Notes under the pieces: generated by a model
What the model saw: the letters and a program-made list of their open reading frames with translations, nothing else
Told to the model about the DNA's origin: nothing
The model's database searches: none
Assembly: GCF_004296335.1 (NCBI RefSeq)
Contig: NZ_SGIU01000002.1
Location: 881,882 to 945,881, forward strand
Length of the DNA stretch: 64,000 nucleotides
Direction of reading: 5' to 3'
Source: Flagellimonas allohymeniacidonis
GTDB lineage: Bacteria > Bacteroidota > Bacteroidia > Flavobacteriales > Flavobacteriaceae
Shown here: positions 16,778 to 26,371 of the stretch, piece by piece
Position numbering within the stretch: position 1 is the first letter of the stretch
Layout: each line of letters starts with the position of its first letter
Position numbers and translations under genes: made by a program

Positions 16778-17716
16778 GGCATCCCCCTGATTCACCACAG
16801 CTTGATTATTGATACTAAATATATACCCTTCATAGGGTGCTTTGATGCTTTTGCTCTTTTTAGCGTACGTATCTGTGATTACTCCTAGTTCTTCCCCTTT
16901 TGAAACTCGTTTTCCATTTACTGCTGAAGGAATAAACATGCCGGCTCTCGAAGCCCTAATCCATCGTGTTGACTCAAAATGGATGGATTTTTCTTTTCGA
17001 AAGCCATTTTCTTTGGACAACATTTTGTGCACAACCAATACGTTGGATATTCCTTGAATACCTTTTACAATGGCCTCTTCATTAAACCGCATGCTCTCCC
17101 CTGCCTCATAAACTATCGTGGGAATTCCTAATTTAAAAGTGGTTTTTCTAAAAGAACCCCCTATTAACCTGGATGCAAAACAAAAAGGGGCGTTGAATGC
17201 TTCTGCCAAAATTTTGCTGCGTTCATCAGCGGCCGTATATCGTATTTGTGGAAAATTATGTCTTTGCGAACCTCCTGTATGAAGGTCGATGCCAAAATCG
17301 ATTTGTGGAAGAATTTCTGAGGTGTAGTTATAGGCAATCCGGCTCGCCAATGATCCCCTACGAGTTCCCGGAAAACTCCGATTGACATCTTTGCCATCAG
17401 GTACATCCCTTGAAAAATGTATGAAGCCAAAAATATTCAAAATCGGAACGACAATGACAGCTCCCCGTTTTATCTTGAACAAATCGTTCTGCAGCATTCG
17501 TCTCAGGGTTTCCACGCCATTGATTTCATCTCCGTGAAGCCCTGCCTGAACCAAGATAGATGGTCCTGGTTTTTTTGCATTGAAAACATGGATCGGAATA
17601 TCAATTAAGGTTCCTGTAGGTAATCGTGCAATGTTGATCTTAACCTGACGATTTTCACCGGGCGCAACCGCGTCACCATTTATGGTGATGACCTTATTTT
17701 CTTTTTCTGAAGCCAT
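16757..17716 (-). CDS. Succinylglutamate desuccinylase/aspartoacylase (AstE/AspA) family protein
   Basis: 319 residues from the ATG at 17716 (MASEKENKV); the longer frame would overlap rimK by 59 nt, this one by 23. This is an M14-like zinc deacylase. Zinc ligands are visible as His and Glu in AGLHGDEINGVETL and His in IDLHTGGSQRH, with the catalytic Glu in VYEAGES. A C-terminal beta-rich domain (KAPYEGYIFSI) is typical. Known relatives deacylate N-acyl amino acids. Pairing with RimK suggests a substrate carrying a RimK-added amino acid or a related conjugate; this is inference. Confidence 0.88.
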   Translation of the reverse strand: MASEKENKVITINGDAVAPGENRQVKINIARLPTGTLIDIPIHVFNAKKPGPSILVQAGLHGDEINGVETLRRMLQNDLFKIKRGAVIVVPILNIFGFIHFSRDVPDGKDVNRSFPGTRRGSLASRIAYNYTSEILPQIDFGIDLHTGGSQRHNFPQIRYTAADERSKILAEAFNAPFCFASRLIGGSFRKTTFKLGIPTIVYEAGESMRFNEEAIVKGIQGISNVLVVHKMLSKENGFRKEKSIHFESTRWIRASRAGMFIPSAVNGKRVSKGEELGVITDTYAKKSKSIKAPYEGYIFSINNQAVVNQGDALFRIGK

Positions 17717-18584
17717 TTCTTTCCACAAACTGTATAATGTGTTTGGCGACATTGACGTTGCTAGCCGCTTCTATTCCTTTTAGTCCCGGAGAGGCGTTAA
17801 CCTCAATTAAAAGAGGTCCTTTTTTTGAACGTATCAAATCAACTCCGGCCACCCCAAGGCCCAAATACTTTGTCGCATTCAATGCAATGAATTGCTCTTT
17901 GCCTGTGGGTTTTATTGCTTCGGTATCAGCACCCCTATGGATATTGGACCGGAAATCATCCAACCCGCTTTTACGTTTCATGCTGGCCACCACTTTATTG
18001 CCCACCACAATAAGTCGGATGTCCTCCCCATTAGCCTCCTCAATATACTCTTGAAGCAAAATGCTGGTGTCCATTTTGTAAAAGGTGTCGATAATCGACT
18101 TCGCCGATTTTTTGCTTTCCGCAAGAATAACGCCTAAACCGTGCGTTCCCTCTTGCAGTTTGATAATGACCGGGGGGCCTCCCAACAACTTAATTTGATC
18201 TTCAATGTCATCAGGGTTTATCGAAAAAACAGTTTGTGGAATGGGAATACCCTTTCTCGCCATGATCTGCAATGTGCGCACTTTGTTTCTGGCACGTGTA
18301 ATTCCTAAAGAGCGAGCTGTGCTGAAAACATCATTCATTTCAAATTGTTTCACAATGGCCGCTCCGTGCCGGGTAACTTTAGCGCCTATTCGAGGAATAA
18401 TGGCGTCAAACTCATTGGTAACATTATCCTCTCCTAAATAAATCTGAGGTCTTCCGTCTCCCAGTTTCACAGAACATTTGGTGTGATCAATCAATTCCAC
18501 ATAATGACCGGCGTTTTGTGCTTCCTCCAAAATGCGTCGGGTGGAGTGTACATTTAAACCTACAGAAAGTATGGCAATGTCCAT
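17694..18584 (-). CDS. rimK: RimK-type ATP-grasp ligase
   Basis: 296 residues from the ATG at 18584 (MDIAILSVGLNVHSTRRI), which matches the usual RimK N-terminus; 19 upstream codons in the open frame are left out. It has the preATP domain (DAIIPRIGAKVTRHGAA), the ATP-grasp with PPVIIKLQEGTHGLGVIL, and Mg2+ ligands in LLIEVNASPGLKGIE. RimK adds glutamate residues to the C-terminus of ribosomal protein S6 in E. coli; distant paralogues ligate other amino acids. It is co-directional with and overlaps the AstE-like gene, a pairing also seen in other marine bacteria as far as I recall. Confidence 0.9.
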   Translation of the reverse strand: MDIAILSVGLNVHSTRRILEEAQNAGHYVELIDHTKCSVKLGDGRPQIYLGEDNVTNEFDAIIPRIGAKVTRHGAAIVKQFEMNDVFSTARSLGITRARNKVRTLQIMARKGIPIPQTVFSINPDDIEDQIKLLGGPPVIIKLQEGTHGLGVILAESKKSAKSIIDTFYKMDTSILLQEYIEEANGEDIRLIVVGNKVVASMKRKSGLDDFRSNIHRGADTEAIKPTGKEQFIALNATKYLGLGVAGVDLIRSKKGPLLIEVNASPGLKGIEAASNVNVAKHIIQFVERNGFRKRK

Positions 18585-18773
18585 GGTGGAGGTATGGTTA
18601 CTAGGCTTCTCCAATATCGGGTAAAAAAATAAACCGTCCAATTCTCCGCACCGTTACGGGATGCATTTCGTCGATTCATACAGTTTTAAGTACCACTTGG
18701 GAAAAACTAATTTCAAATACTTGCCCATCCACTTATTTTTAAGTTGTTAACCCCATCCCTAAAGAATTTGGCT

Positions 18774-20459
18774 ATGTCTTGGAACCTCTTTAATTCCCTA
18801 ATTCTAACTGCAACCTTCACTTTAGCGTTGTTCTGTACAGTAAAACTTGCATCCAAAAACTTAGGCAAATCGGCCAGGCTTATGCTTTGGTTCATTCTAC
18901 TATCCAATCTTGTTATTCTTCAGGTCATATTGATTGATATTGGCCTAACAAAGAGTTTCCCAATTTTGCTGCTTTTCTACCTGCCGTTTCAGTTCCTGTG
19001 CCCTGTACTTTTTGTAGCATTTACCTATTCTTATGTTGATCGTTTCGGCTTCTTTAAAAAATATCGATTCCTTTTTTTGTTGCCCTTTGGAATCTTTCTT
19101 GTTCTCTACACTTTGTTGAAAGTGAATGTTTTTTTGGACTATGCTTGGATATCCAAGGGAATGGCAGCATGGATTGGAGCCGAGTTGGATGAAAATAGTG
19201 CCTTGGCCTTTTCTTTATTTGCGGCACTTTGGAACTATCGAGTGATAAGAAGATATGAGAACGAATTAGGAGGTTTTCCTTATCAACTCGTAATAAAGAA
19301 AACGGCTTGGTTAAAAAAGATCTTTGTGATTATGACAGTGCTCTGCTTTCTGTGGGTGTTGGTAATCCTCTATTTGAAAATTGATGAAAATGTTTCTGGC
19401 CATGGCCCGTATTATCCGCTTTGGTTGTTGTTTATTGGCTATTATGTCGGATGCTTGATTTGGGGGTCAAAACATATTAAGCAAGTAGAGGACAAAAAGA
19501 CTACTGAAAAGGCAACGTTACGTTCTGTAAATGAAAACTTTCAAATTTCGGGTCTACAAAAGATTTTTTCTGAAACAGAGCTCTCTGCCATACAGGAAAG
19601 TCGACATCAGGTTACCGAGATACTGGGCTATTTTGCCACCTCTTTGTTCGACAAGAATACAGAGTCGGACGTGCTTTGGGATATCGTAAAAAACTGCATC
19701 TCCAAATTGAAATTAGAGGATTGTGTAATCTACCTTCATGATAAAAAATCCAACATGCTTGTCCAAAAAGCGGCATTTGGGGATAAGGATATGGGAGGCA
19801 AAAAAATTGTAAGTCCCATTGAAATTCCATTAGGAAAGGGCATTGTGGGAAGCGTTGCCCAAAACCTGCAATGGGAAATAGTGAATGATATAAGCCAAGA
19901 TAGCAGATATCTTTTTGACGTTAGAAGTGCAAAGTCAGAGTTGACCGTCCCCATTATTCATGAAAATAATCTTGTTGGCGTGTTGGATTCTGAAAACTCA
20001 ATGAAAGGTTTTTTTACCGAAAAGCATCTTTTGGTATTTCAATTGATCGCCAAATTAACAGCGACCAAACTCTATCAAATTAAAAAGAATACCGGGATAT
20101 CTTTAACCGACGACAACTGTTATTACAAGCAATTTGTAAGCTGGTTGGAAGGTCAAAAAAAATATCTTGACCCCAACCTGAGTCTACAGATTTCCAGTGA
20201 GCACCTCAACATAAGCCCGGGTTACCTTTCCCAAATAATCAATCAGTTGGGCGGTATTAACTTTTCCGAATTTGTAAATGTATATCGGGTGAACGCCTCA
20301 AAAAAGATGCTCATTAATCCTGAGTTTGGAAACTACACCATTCTGGCCATTGGCCTTGAGGCCGGGTTCAATTCCAAGTCTGCATTTTATAACGCTTTCA
20401 AAAAACAAACAGGAGAAACCCCTTCAGAATATCGACAGCGTTACTTAATGGTGTCCTGA
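18774..20459 (+). CDS. Membrane-anchored GAF/AraC-type transcriptional regulator
   Basis: 561 residues from the ATG at 18774 (MSWNLFNSLILTATF). The first 235 residues hold about seven hydrophobic helices (LILTATFTLALFCTVKL, LVILQVILIDIGL and onward to LWLLFIGYYVGCLIWG). Residues about 270-440 are a GAF domain (ILGYFATSLFDKN, DCVIYLHDKKSNML, GIVGSVAQ, LTVPIIHENNLVGVLDSEN). The end is an AraC DNA-binding domain (LNISPGYLSQIIN, ILAIGLEAGFNSKSAFYNAF). So sensor, ligand and DNA-binding parts sit in one chain, implying DNA binding at the membrane. The collagen-like lipoprotein gene follows 81 nt downstream and is a plausible target. Confidence 0.85.
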   Translation: MSWNLFNSLILTATFTLALFCTVKLASKNLGKSARLMLWFILLSNLVILQVILIDIGLTKSFPILLLFYLPFQFLCPVLFVAFTYSYVDRFGFFKKYRFLFLLPFGIFLVLYTLLKVNVFLDYAWISKGMAAWIGAELDENSALAFSLFAALWNYRVIRRYENELGGFPYQLVIKKTAWLKKIFVIMTVLCFLWVLVILYLKIDENVSGHGPYYPLWLLFIGYYVGCLIWGSKHIKQVEDKKTTEKATLRSVNENFQISGLQKIFSETELSAIQESRHQVTEILGYFATSLFDKNTESDVLWDIVKNCISKLKLEDCVIYLHDKKSNMLVQKAAFGDKDMGGKKIVSPIEIPLGKGIVGSVAQNLQWEIVNDISQDSRYLFDVRSAKSELTVPIIHENNLVGVLDSENSMKGFFTEKHLLVFQLIAKLTATKLYQIKKNTGISLTDDNCYYKQFVSWLEGQKKYLDPNLSLQISSEHLNISPGYLSQIINQLGGINFSEFVNVYRVNASKKMLINPEFGNYTILAIGLEAGFNSKSAFYNAFKKQTGETPSEYRQRYLMVS

Positions 20460-20506
20460 TTTTTCGAAAGTGGAAAATACTGGACTTTAAAACTTCTCAT
20501 CAGTTC

Positions 20507-20514
20507 TAGGTTTG
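20507..20514 (+). promoter_or_regulatory. Candidate -7 box of the collagen-like gene
   Basis: TAGGTTTG, an exact TAnnTTTG match 26 nt before the ATG at 20541. No TTG at -33. It suggests independent transcription from the upstream regulator gene. Confidence 0.45.
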
Positions 20515-20540
20515 CCCTTGAATTCATTAATAATTTTATT

Positions 20541-21149
20541 ATGCAATCTAGAAGAAGTTTATTAAGCATTATTACCGTATTTGTTTTGGGAGCACTCCTT
20601 TTTGTTTCTTGCTCCACAGAAGATGGAGAAACGGGGCCAGCAGGACCTGCAGGGCCGGCCGGACCTCAAGGGGCCCAAGGTGATCAAGGCCCGCAAGGCG
20701 AACAGGGAGATCCCGGTACCGCCAACGTAATCTTTTCGGGCTGGATCGATTCAGAATTTGACGCCAACATCATCGCAACCAGTTCCTCGTTTAGTATTGA
20801 TGCGCCAGATTTAACGGAAGCCATTTTAAACGAGGGTGTTGTTCTGGTGTATGGCAGGTCTTTTCCAGCTCCCATTACTGATGATACTGACGTCTTTCCC
20901 CTTCCGATGGTTTTCGGAGCCGCTAGGCAACAGTCGTACTACTTCAGGGTCGAACAGGCTACCCAACTGGATATAGTTGTGGCTGCAAACGAAGAGGGAG
21001 ATCCTGTCGGAAGTCCTTTTTTTGCTGAATTTAGGTATGTACTGATTCCTGGAGGGCAACCTGCCACAGATCCCGTTTCAAAGTCTTACATAGATTTTTC
21101 CAAGCTCAGTTATCAACAGCTTATCGATATGTTTGCCATTCCAGAATAA
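20541..21149 (+). CDS. Lipoprotein with collagen-like Gly-X-Y repeats
   Basis: 202 residues. A lipoprotein signal ends at FVSCSTEDG; then eleven Gly-X-Y triplets run without break from about residue 30 to 62 (GPAGPAGPAGPQ, GDQGPQGEQ and so on), followed by a 140-residue beta-rich C-terminal domain (VIFSGWIDSEF, LVYGRSFPAPI, YFRVEQATQLDIVV). The repeat should form a short triple-helical stalk, giving a surface-exposed trimer. Such short collagen-like stalks are common in flavobacterial lipoproteins; no function is established. Confidence 0.85.
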   Translation: MQSRRSLLSIITVFVLGALLFVSCSTEDGETGPAGPAGPAGPQGAQGDQGPQGEQGDPGTANVIFSGWIDSEFDANIIATSSSFSIDAPDLTEAILNEGVVLVYGRSFPAPITDDTDVFPLPMVFGAARQQSYYFRVEQATQLDIVVAANEEGDPVGSPFFAEFRYVLIPGGQPATDPVSKSYIDFSKLSYQQLIDMFAIPE

Positions 21150-21173
21150 TGCAAGCAGCTCTTTTGGTTGTTT

Positions 21174-21197
21174 AGGGCCCTCTTTGAGGGTCCTTTT
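21174..21197 (+). terminator. Rho-independent terminator of the collagen-like gene
   Basis: AGGGCCCTC-TTT-GAGGGTCCT, nine pairs including one G-U, followed by TTTG. The T-run is short but the stem is strong and it lies 25 nt after the stop. Confidence 0.7.
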
Positions 21198-21201
21198 GCA
21201 T

Positions 21202-21216
21202 TATACATTTTGTATA
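21202..21216. promoter_or_regulatory. AT-rich dyad upstream of sdhC
   Basis: TATACA-TTT-TGTATA, a 6-bp inverted repeat about 100 nt before the sdhC -33 element. It could be an operator or an accidental AT-rich dyad. Confidence 0.2.
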
Positions 21217-21317
21217 GATCGAGTTACTTCGAAATCGATTTTCATAGACACTACTTCAACAATTTCTTGCACTTTCCTATAATCGGTCTAAATAAGGTGT
21301 CTTGCCGCTTCCTAAGT

Positions 21318-21348
21318 TTGTTAAAAACTCCACCGTGCCGTAAATTTG
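21318..21348 (+). promoter_or_regulatory. sdhCAB promoter, TTG-N20-TAAATTTG
   Basis: A full flavobacterial promoter: TTG at 21318-21320, a 20-nt spacer and TAAATTTG at 21341-21348. Transcription would start near 21354, which excludes the ATGs at 21346 and 21349 and fixes the sdhC start at 21367. Confidence 0.8.
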
Positions 21349-21366
21349 ATGGTAAAACCAGCACGA

Positions 21367-22035
21367 ATGAGTGGATTGATAAAATCTTCGATTGCCCGAA
21401 AAGTAGTGATGGCACTTTCGGGTCTTTTTTTGGTCATATTTTTGGTGTTGCATGTCACCATCAATTTGGCATCCGTCATCTCTCCCGACTTTTTTAACGA
21501 AGCTTCCCATTTTATGGGATACAACCCCTTAGTTCAATATTTGATGCAACCTATTTTGATTATCGGGGTGATTGTGCACTTCGTTATGGGCTTCGTTTTG
21601 GAAATTCAAAATAAAAAAGCGCGAAGCGTCCGTTACGTAAAATTCAAAGGGAGTGCCAATGCGCCTTGGGTATCTAGAAACATGATTTACTCCGGCTTAG
21701 TGGTTTTGGCTTTTTTAGGACTTCACTTTTATGATTTTTGGGTTCATGAGATGACCTACAAATACATTGAGATATTACCCGAAGACCCTACACGCTACTA
21801 TGCGGAGACTGTCGAAAAATTTGCTCCTATGTGGAGAACCCTAATTTATGTGGTCGCCTTTGTACTCTTGGCCCTGCATTTATGGCATGGCTTTGCTTCT
21901 TCATTTCAGACCATGGGTGTCAACAACAAATACAGTAAGGGCATCAAAACATTCACACAACTTTTTGCGGTGGTCGTGCCGTTGGCATTTGCTTTCATTG
22001 CCATTTACCACCACCTTAACCCAATAACACATTAA
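21367..22035 (+). CDS. sdhC: Succinate dehydrogenase cytochrome b558 subunit
   Basis: 222 residues from the ATG at 21367 ([15 protein letters not shown]). Five hydrophobic helices carry histidines expected to bind the two haems of the single-anchor b558 type ([48 protein letters not shown]). One anchor subunit instead of SdhC plus SdhD is the Bacteroidota/Bacillus arrangement. It anchors SdhAB and passes electrons to menaquinone. It is 2 nt before sdhA; promoter at 21318-21348. Confidence 0.94.
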   Translation: MSGLIKSSIARKVVMALSGLFLVIFLVLHVTINLASVISPDFFNEASHFMGYNPLVQYLMQPILIIGVIVHFVMGFVLEIQNKKARSVRYVKFKGSANAPWVSRNMIYSGLVVLAFLGLHFYDFWVHEMTYKYIEILPEDPTRYYAETVEKFAPMWRTLIYVVAFVLLALHLWHGFASSFQTMGVNNKYSKGIKTFTQLFAVVVPLAFAFIAIYHHLNPITH

Positions 22036-22037
22036 CT

Positions 22038-24041
22038 ATGGCCGTATTGGATTCCAAAGTTCCCTCTGGTCCCTTAGCGGACAAATGGACCAAGCATAAA
22101 AATGAAATCGACCTGGTAAACCCAGCCAACAAAAGAAACATTGACATCATTGTTGTTGGAACAGGGCTTGCCGGTGGTTCGGCAGCAGCAACGCTTGCCG
22201 AATTAGGATATAACGTAAAAACCTTTTGCTATCAAGATTCTCCAAGAAGGGCCCACTCCATAGCCGCCCAAGGTGGCGTGAACGCCGCAAAAAACTATCA
22301 GGGCGATGGGGACAGTGTTTACCGTCTTTTCTATGATACCATCAAAGGTGGGGATTACCGTTCCCGTGAAGCCAACGTTTATCGATTGGCTGAGGTATCT
22401 ACCAATATCATTGATCAATGTGTCGCGCAAGGGGTTCCTTTTGCCCGGGAATATGGAGGCTTATTGGACAATCGTTCCTTTGGAGGAGTTTTGGTCTCAA
22501 GAACATTTTACGCCAAAGGGCAAACCGGTCAGCAATTGCTCTTAGGAGCATACGCGGCTATGAACCGTCAGATCCAAAGAGGAAAGATCAAATCGTATAC
22601 ACGACATGAGATGTTGGACCTGGTCTTGGTCGATGGCAAAGCACGAGGTATTATTGCAAGGGATTTGATCTCAGGTGAAATTGAAAGACATTCGGCCCAT
22701 GCCGTGGTTTTGGCCACAGGAGGGTATGGAAACTTGTTTTTCCTCTCTACCTACTGTATGGGGGCCAATGTAATGGCAGCCTGGAAAGCCCATAAAAAGG
22801 GAGCATACTTTGCAAACCCATGCTTTACCCAAATCCACCCTACCTGTATTCCTGTTTCTGGAGACCACCAATCCAAATTGACCTTAATGTCCGAATCCCT
22901 TCGGAATGATGGACGCATTTGGGTACCTAAACGATTGGAAGATGCCAAGGCGATTCGGGAAGGTAAGTTGAAACCGACCCAATTAGGTGAGGAAGAAAGA
23001 GATTACTATTTAGAAAGACGTTATCCTGCGTTCGGTAACTTGGTTCCACGAGATGTAGCGTCCCGAGCGGCCAAAGAGCGATGTGATGCCGGGTTTGGTG
23101 TCAACAAGACCGGGGAGGCCGTTTTTCTGGATTTTTCAGCAGCCATCATGCGTTATGGAAGAGAAAAGGCTTTGACTTCCGGGCTTAAAGACCCCGATGA
23201 TAATACCATTCGACAACTCGGAGAGGAAATCGTTGAGGCCAAGTATGGCAACCTGTTTCAGATGTATGAGAAAATCGTAGATGAAAATCCTTATAAAACT
23301 CCGATGATGATTTACCCTGCTGTGCATTATACCATGGGCGGACTTTGGGTAGATTACAATCTTCAGACTACTATTCCTGGTTGTTATGCCGCTGGAGAAG
23401 CCAATTTTAGCGACCATGGAGCAAATCGATTGGGTGCTTCAGCTTTGATGCAGGGTCTTGCGGATGGGTATTTTGTACTTCCCTACACCATCGGTGATTA
23501 TCTTTCGGATGATATTCGAACCGGACCTATTTCCACAGATTCTCCAGAGTTTGAGCAGGCAGAGGTTGCCGTTCGTGATCGTATTGAAAAATTAATGTCA
23601 GGTCGAGGCATCCACTCCGTGGATTACTACCACAAGAAACTTGGCAAGATCATGTGGAACAAATGTGGTATGTCTCGAAACGCCAAAGAGCTAAAAGAGG
23701 CCATTAAGGAAATTGCAGAGTTACGGAAGGATTTCTGGGAAAATGTCAAGATAACTGGAACTCCAGACTCCAAAAACCAAGAACTGGAGAAGGCCGGTCG
23801 CGTTGCCGACTTCTTGGAGCTTGGAGAACTTTTTGCCAAAGATGCCTTGGAACGCAACGAGTCATGCGGTGGGCACTTTAGGGAAGAATATCAAACAGAA
23901 GAAGGTGAGGCCTTGCGAGATGATGAGAACTTTACGTTTGTCTCAGCTTGGGAATATGTTGGTGACCCTAGCGCATCGAAGTTGCATAAGGAAGACCTGA
24001 ATTATGAAAATATAGAAGTTAAGACACGTTCCTATAAATAA
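22038..24041 (+). CDS. sdhA: Succinate dehydrogenase/fumarate reductase flavoprotein subunit
   Basis: 667 residues. It has the FAD-binding Rossmann start [20 protein letters not shown], the covalent-FAD histidine region [15 protein letters not shown], the substrate motif [12 protein letters not shown] with its catalytic region, and the [16 protein letters not shown] segment near residue 475. It oxidises succinate to fumarate, or the reverse, on the cytoplasmic side. Length is typical of the Bacteroidota/Bacillus-type enzyme. It lies between sdhC (2 nt) and sdhB (7 nt). Confidence 0.97.
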   Translation: MAVLDSKVPSGPLADKWTKHKNEIDLVNPANKRNIDIIVVGTGLAGGSAAATLAELGYNVKTFCYQDSPRRAHSIAAQGGVNAAKNYQGDGDSVYRLFYDTIKGGDYRSREANVYRLAEVSTNIIDQCVAQGVPFAREYGGLLDNRSFGGVLVSRTFYAKGQTGQQLLLGAYAAMNRQIQRGKIKSYTRHEMLDLVLVDGKARGIIARDLISGEIERHSAHAVVLATGGYGNLFFLSTYCMGANVMAAWKAHKKGAYFANPCFTQIHPTCIPVSGDHQSKLTLMSESLRNDGRIWVPKRLEDAKAIREGKLKPTQLGEEERDYYLERRYPAFGNLVPRDVASRAAKERCDAGFGVNKTGEAVFLDFSAAIMRYGREKALTSGLKDPDDNTIRQLGEEIVEAKYGNLFQMYEKIVDENPYKTPMMIYPAVHYTMGGLWVDYNLQTTIPGCYAAGEANFSDHGANRLGASALMQGLADGYFVLPYTIGDYLSDDIRTGPISTDSPEFEQAEVAVRDRIEKLMSGRGIHSVDYYHKKLGKIMWNKCGMSRNAKELKEAIKEIAELRKDFWENVKITGTPDSKNQELEKAGRVADFLELGELFAKDALERNESCGGHFREEYQTEEGEALRDDENFTFVSAWEYVGDPSASKLHKEDLNYENIEVKTRSYK

Positions 24042-24048
24042 TATTGCT

Positions 24049-24795
24049 ATGAAATTATATTTGAAAATATGGCGTCAAAAAGACGCGAATTCCAAAGGAG
24101 CCATGGTCGATTATACCCTAAACGGCGTGGAAAGTGATATGTCTTTTTTGGAAATGTTGGACATTCTCAATGAAGAGTTGATCTCTAAAGGAGAGGAACC
24201 CGTGGAATTTGACCACGATTGCCGTGAAGGTATTTGCGGGACTTGTTCCTTGATGATCAACGGACGCCCACATGGGCCCGATAGTTTAATCACCGTTTGT
24301 CAATTGCACATGCGAAGCTTTAACGATGGGGATGAAATTGTAATAGAGCCCTGGAGGGCCACCGCTTTTCCGGTGATCAAAGATCTTATTGTGGATCGCT
24401 CGGCTTTTGAGCGTATCCAACAAGCTGGGGGCTATATTTCTGTAAATACCTCGGGAAGACCTGTGGATGCAAACGCCATTCCCATTGAAAAGGATATGGC
24501 TGACCAGTCGTTCAACGCTGCCACCTGCATAGGTTGTGGTGCCTGTGTGGCCGCTTGTAAAAATGCAAGCGCCATGTTGTTTACTTCTGCCAAGGTTTCC
24601 CAATTTGCACTTTTACCGCAAGGACGGGTAGAAGCTGCCGAGCGTGTTCAGAACATGGTGCGCCAAATGGATTTGGAAGGTTTTGGGAATTGCACCAATA
24701 CAGGAGCTTGTGAAGTGGAATGCCCCAAAGGAATTTCTTTGGAAAACATCGCCAGAATGAATCGAGAATATCTTTCGGCTACGACCAAAGGCTAA
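24049..24795 (+). CDS. sdhB: Succinate dehydrogenase/fumarate reductase iron-sulfur subunit
   Basis: 248 residues carrying three Fe-S clusters: the 2Fe-2S plant-type site ([16 protein letters not shown]), a 4Fe-4S site ([14 protein letters not shown]) and the remaining cysteines in [14 protein letters not shown]. It links the flavin in SdhA to the quinone site in SdhC. It is the last gene of the operon, 25 nt before a strong terminator. Confidence 0.97.
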   Translation: MKLYLKIWRQKDANSKGAMVDYTLNGVESDMSFLEMLDILNEELISKGEEPVEFDHDCREGICGTCSLMINGRPHGPDSLITVCQLHMRSFNDGDEIVIEPWRATAFPVIKDLIVDRSAFERIQQAGGYISVNTSGRPVDANAIPIEKDMADQSFNAATCIGCGACVAACKNASAMLFTSAKVSQFALLPQGRVEAAERVQNMVRQMDLEGFGNCTNTGACEVECPKGISLENIARMNREYLSATTKG

Positions 24796-24819
24796 AATTC
24801 AAGCCACATAAATAAACAG

Positions 24820-24849
24820 TAAGGCCAACCCTAGGGTTGGCCTTTTTTA
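24820..24849. terminator. Bidirectional terminator between sdhB and the AraC/GyrI gene
   Basis: AAGGCCAACCCTAGGGTTGGCCTT is a perfect 24-nt palindrome at 24821-24844, followed by a T-run; AT-rich sequence on the other side is weaker. It closes the sdh operon and overlaps the 3' end of the convergent regulator gene. Confidence 0.92.
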
Positions 24850-25776
24850 TTGGATAGGTATGCAAATATCCACAATGAACAACCCTTCAGGGTCTTGCGT
24901 ACCATCATTGTGATAAATCTCATGGTAATGTCCATCACGTAGTTCAAAGCCATGCTCCGGCACCCATAGTGACATGCTGTTCCAAGCTTTTTCAAACTCA
25001 TCATATTTCAGTTTGAAACTGCCCACGGCAAACTTTCCTTTGGGGATAGTCACTTTGCCTACCTCGCCGTTTACCTCAACATCTTCCTCAATGGTGACAC
25101 AGGCGCTGGACTCCATTTTGTTCTCGTCCGTAATCCTTGGACTGTCATAATAGATAGCGACCATCTTCGTTTTTGGAAAATTCAAGAGGCCTCTTGGACC
25201 GGCCCATCCCATTAACTTTTGAAAGGCTTCCCCGATTTTTGGGTATGGTCCCCGATGTCGGATATCCACCATCTGTAATTTGGGCATTTCCTTAACTTTT
25301 ACTTCTGTTCTCATTGTTAACCAGTTTTTAAGATTTTCAATGGTGTAAAAGTATTTTTCAAAGGAAATTTGATGTTCTCCATTCTTGCTTTCCGTTTTAC
25401 CAATCTTGCTAAATTCAAATCTCCCTCTTTTCTGAAATTCAGAAGCGCTCATTCCGTAGAAGTTTTTAAATGCCCGTGAAAAGGAATGAATGCTTTTGAA
25501 TCCATATTGGTGGGCGAGAACCGTCAATGATTCAGGGCCATCGCCCAATAGAAGTGCGTTAGCAATTTTTTCAATGCGGCGTCTTGAGATATATTGATTA
25601 GGTGTTTCGCCTATAAGTGCAGAAAAAATACGGTGAAAATGAAAGGGAGAAAAACAGGCCACATCGGCAAGTTTTTTTAAGGAAAGGTCGTCATCCAAGT
25701 GATGGTAAATGTAGGCGACAACCTTGTTGATTTTTTTGATGTATAGGAGTTGCTGTTCGTTTTTGTTCTGACTCAT
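24847..25776 (-). CDS. AraC-family regulator with GyrI-like ligand domain
   Basis: 309 residues. Residues 1-115 are a double AraC helix-turn-helix (SLKKLADVACFSPFHFHRIF and LTVLAHQYGFKSIHSFSRAF), and residues about 155-309 are a GyrI-like (SOUL/Rob C-terminal) small-molecule domain (VDIRHRGPYPKIGEAFQKL, FAVGSFKLKYDEFEKAW, RDGHYHEIY). This is the Rob/BltR-like layout linked to multidrug or small-molecule sensing. No efflux gene is adjacent, so the target is unknown. It is convergent with sdhB. Confidence 0.9.
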   Translation of the reverse strand: MSQNKNEQQLLYIKKINKVVAYIYHHLDDDLSLKKLADVACFSPFHFHRIFSALIGETPNQYISRRRIEKIANALLLGDGPESLTVLAHQYGFKSIHSFSRAFKNFYGMSASEFQKRGRFEFSKIGKTESKNGEHQISFEKYFYTIENLKNWLTMRTEVKVKEMPKLQMVDIRHRGPYPKIGEAFQKLMGWAGPRGLLNFPKTKMVAIYYDSPRITDENKMESSACVTIEEDVEVNGEVGKVTIPKGKFAVGSFKLKYDEFEKAWNSMSLWVPEHGFELRDGHYHEIYHNDGTQDPEGLFIVDICIPIQ

Positions 25777-25891
25777 AAAACATCAAAATTATCAGTTTCA
25801 GACGTTCTCCAAAATGAAAACCAAAATATAGCAAGATTGGTTAAGCGTTTGGAATATTAATATATAATTGGTGTTTCACTACCTTTAGTGT

Positions 25892-26371
25892 ATGTCTGAT
25901 AAATACCCCAAGGAACGTATTAAAGTGCCACGTTTTAATGAAGCGGCAGGGTTTTATACCACACCAGAACGTTCCAAGATCATGGGCAAGATTCGAGGCA
26001 AGAACACAAAACCTGAGCTTGCCTTTCGCAAGGCGCTATGGAAAGCTGGCTATCGCTACCGAGTGGATTACAAAAAACTTATTGGAAAACCTGATGTTGC
26101 CCTAAAGAAATACAGAACCGTAATTTTTATTGACGGTGAGTTTTGGCACGGCCATAATTGGGTAGAGAGAAAACAGAAAATAAAAAGCAATCGGGAGTTT
26201 TGGATTCCAAAGATTGAGCGCAATATGCAGCGGGATGAGGAGGTGAATGTACAGCTAAAAGTTTTGGGCTATACGGTGTTTCGTTTTTGGGAAAGTGAGG
26301 TGAAAAAAGACCTGGAAGGTTGTTTAGATAAAGTATTGAGTCACCTTGAGCGGATCAGAACTGCCTTTTGA
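25892..26371 (+). CDS. vsr: Very short patch repair endonuclease-like protein, zinc site absent
   Basis: 159 residues. The Vsr core is clear: RSKIMGKIRGKNTKPELAFR, YRVDYKKLIGKPDVAL, VIFIDGEFWHGHNW, and LKVLGYTVFRFWESEV. The catalytic Asp (GKPD) and His (FWHGH) match E. coli Vsr Asp51 and His69. The three cysteines that hold the structural zinc in E. coli Vsr (66, 73, 117) are Glu, Trp and Ser here. No dcm-like methyltransferase is nearby, so it is an orphan. It overlaps the convergent repressor gene by 17 nt. A general role in T:G mismatch nicking is inferred from family. Confidence 0.88.
   Translation: MSDKYPKERIKVPRFNEAAGFYTTPERSKIMGKIRGKNTKPELAFRKALWKAGYRYRVDYKKLIGKPDVALKKYRTVIFIDGEFWHGHNWVERKQKIKSNREFWIPKIERNMQRDEEVNVQLKVLGYTVFRFWESEVKKDLEGCLDKVLSHLERIRTAF

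Noticed and set aside
20630..20730. GC-rich G-rich repeat as a DNA repeat element
   Set aside because: It is the coding sequence of the Gly-X-Y collagen-like stalk.
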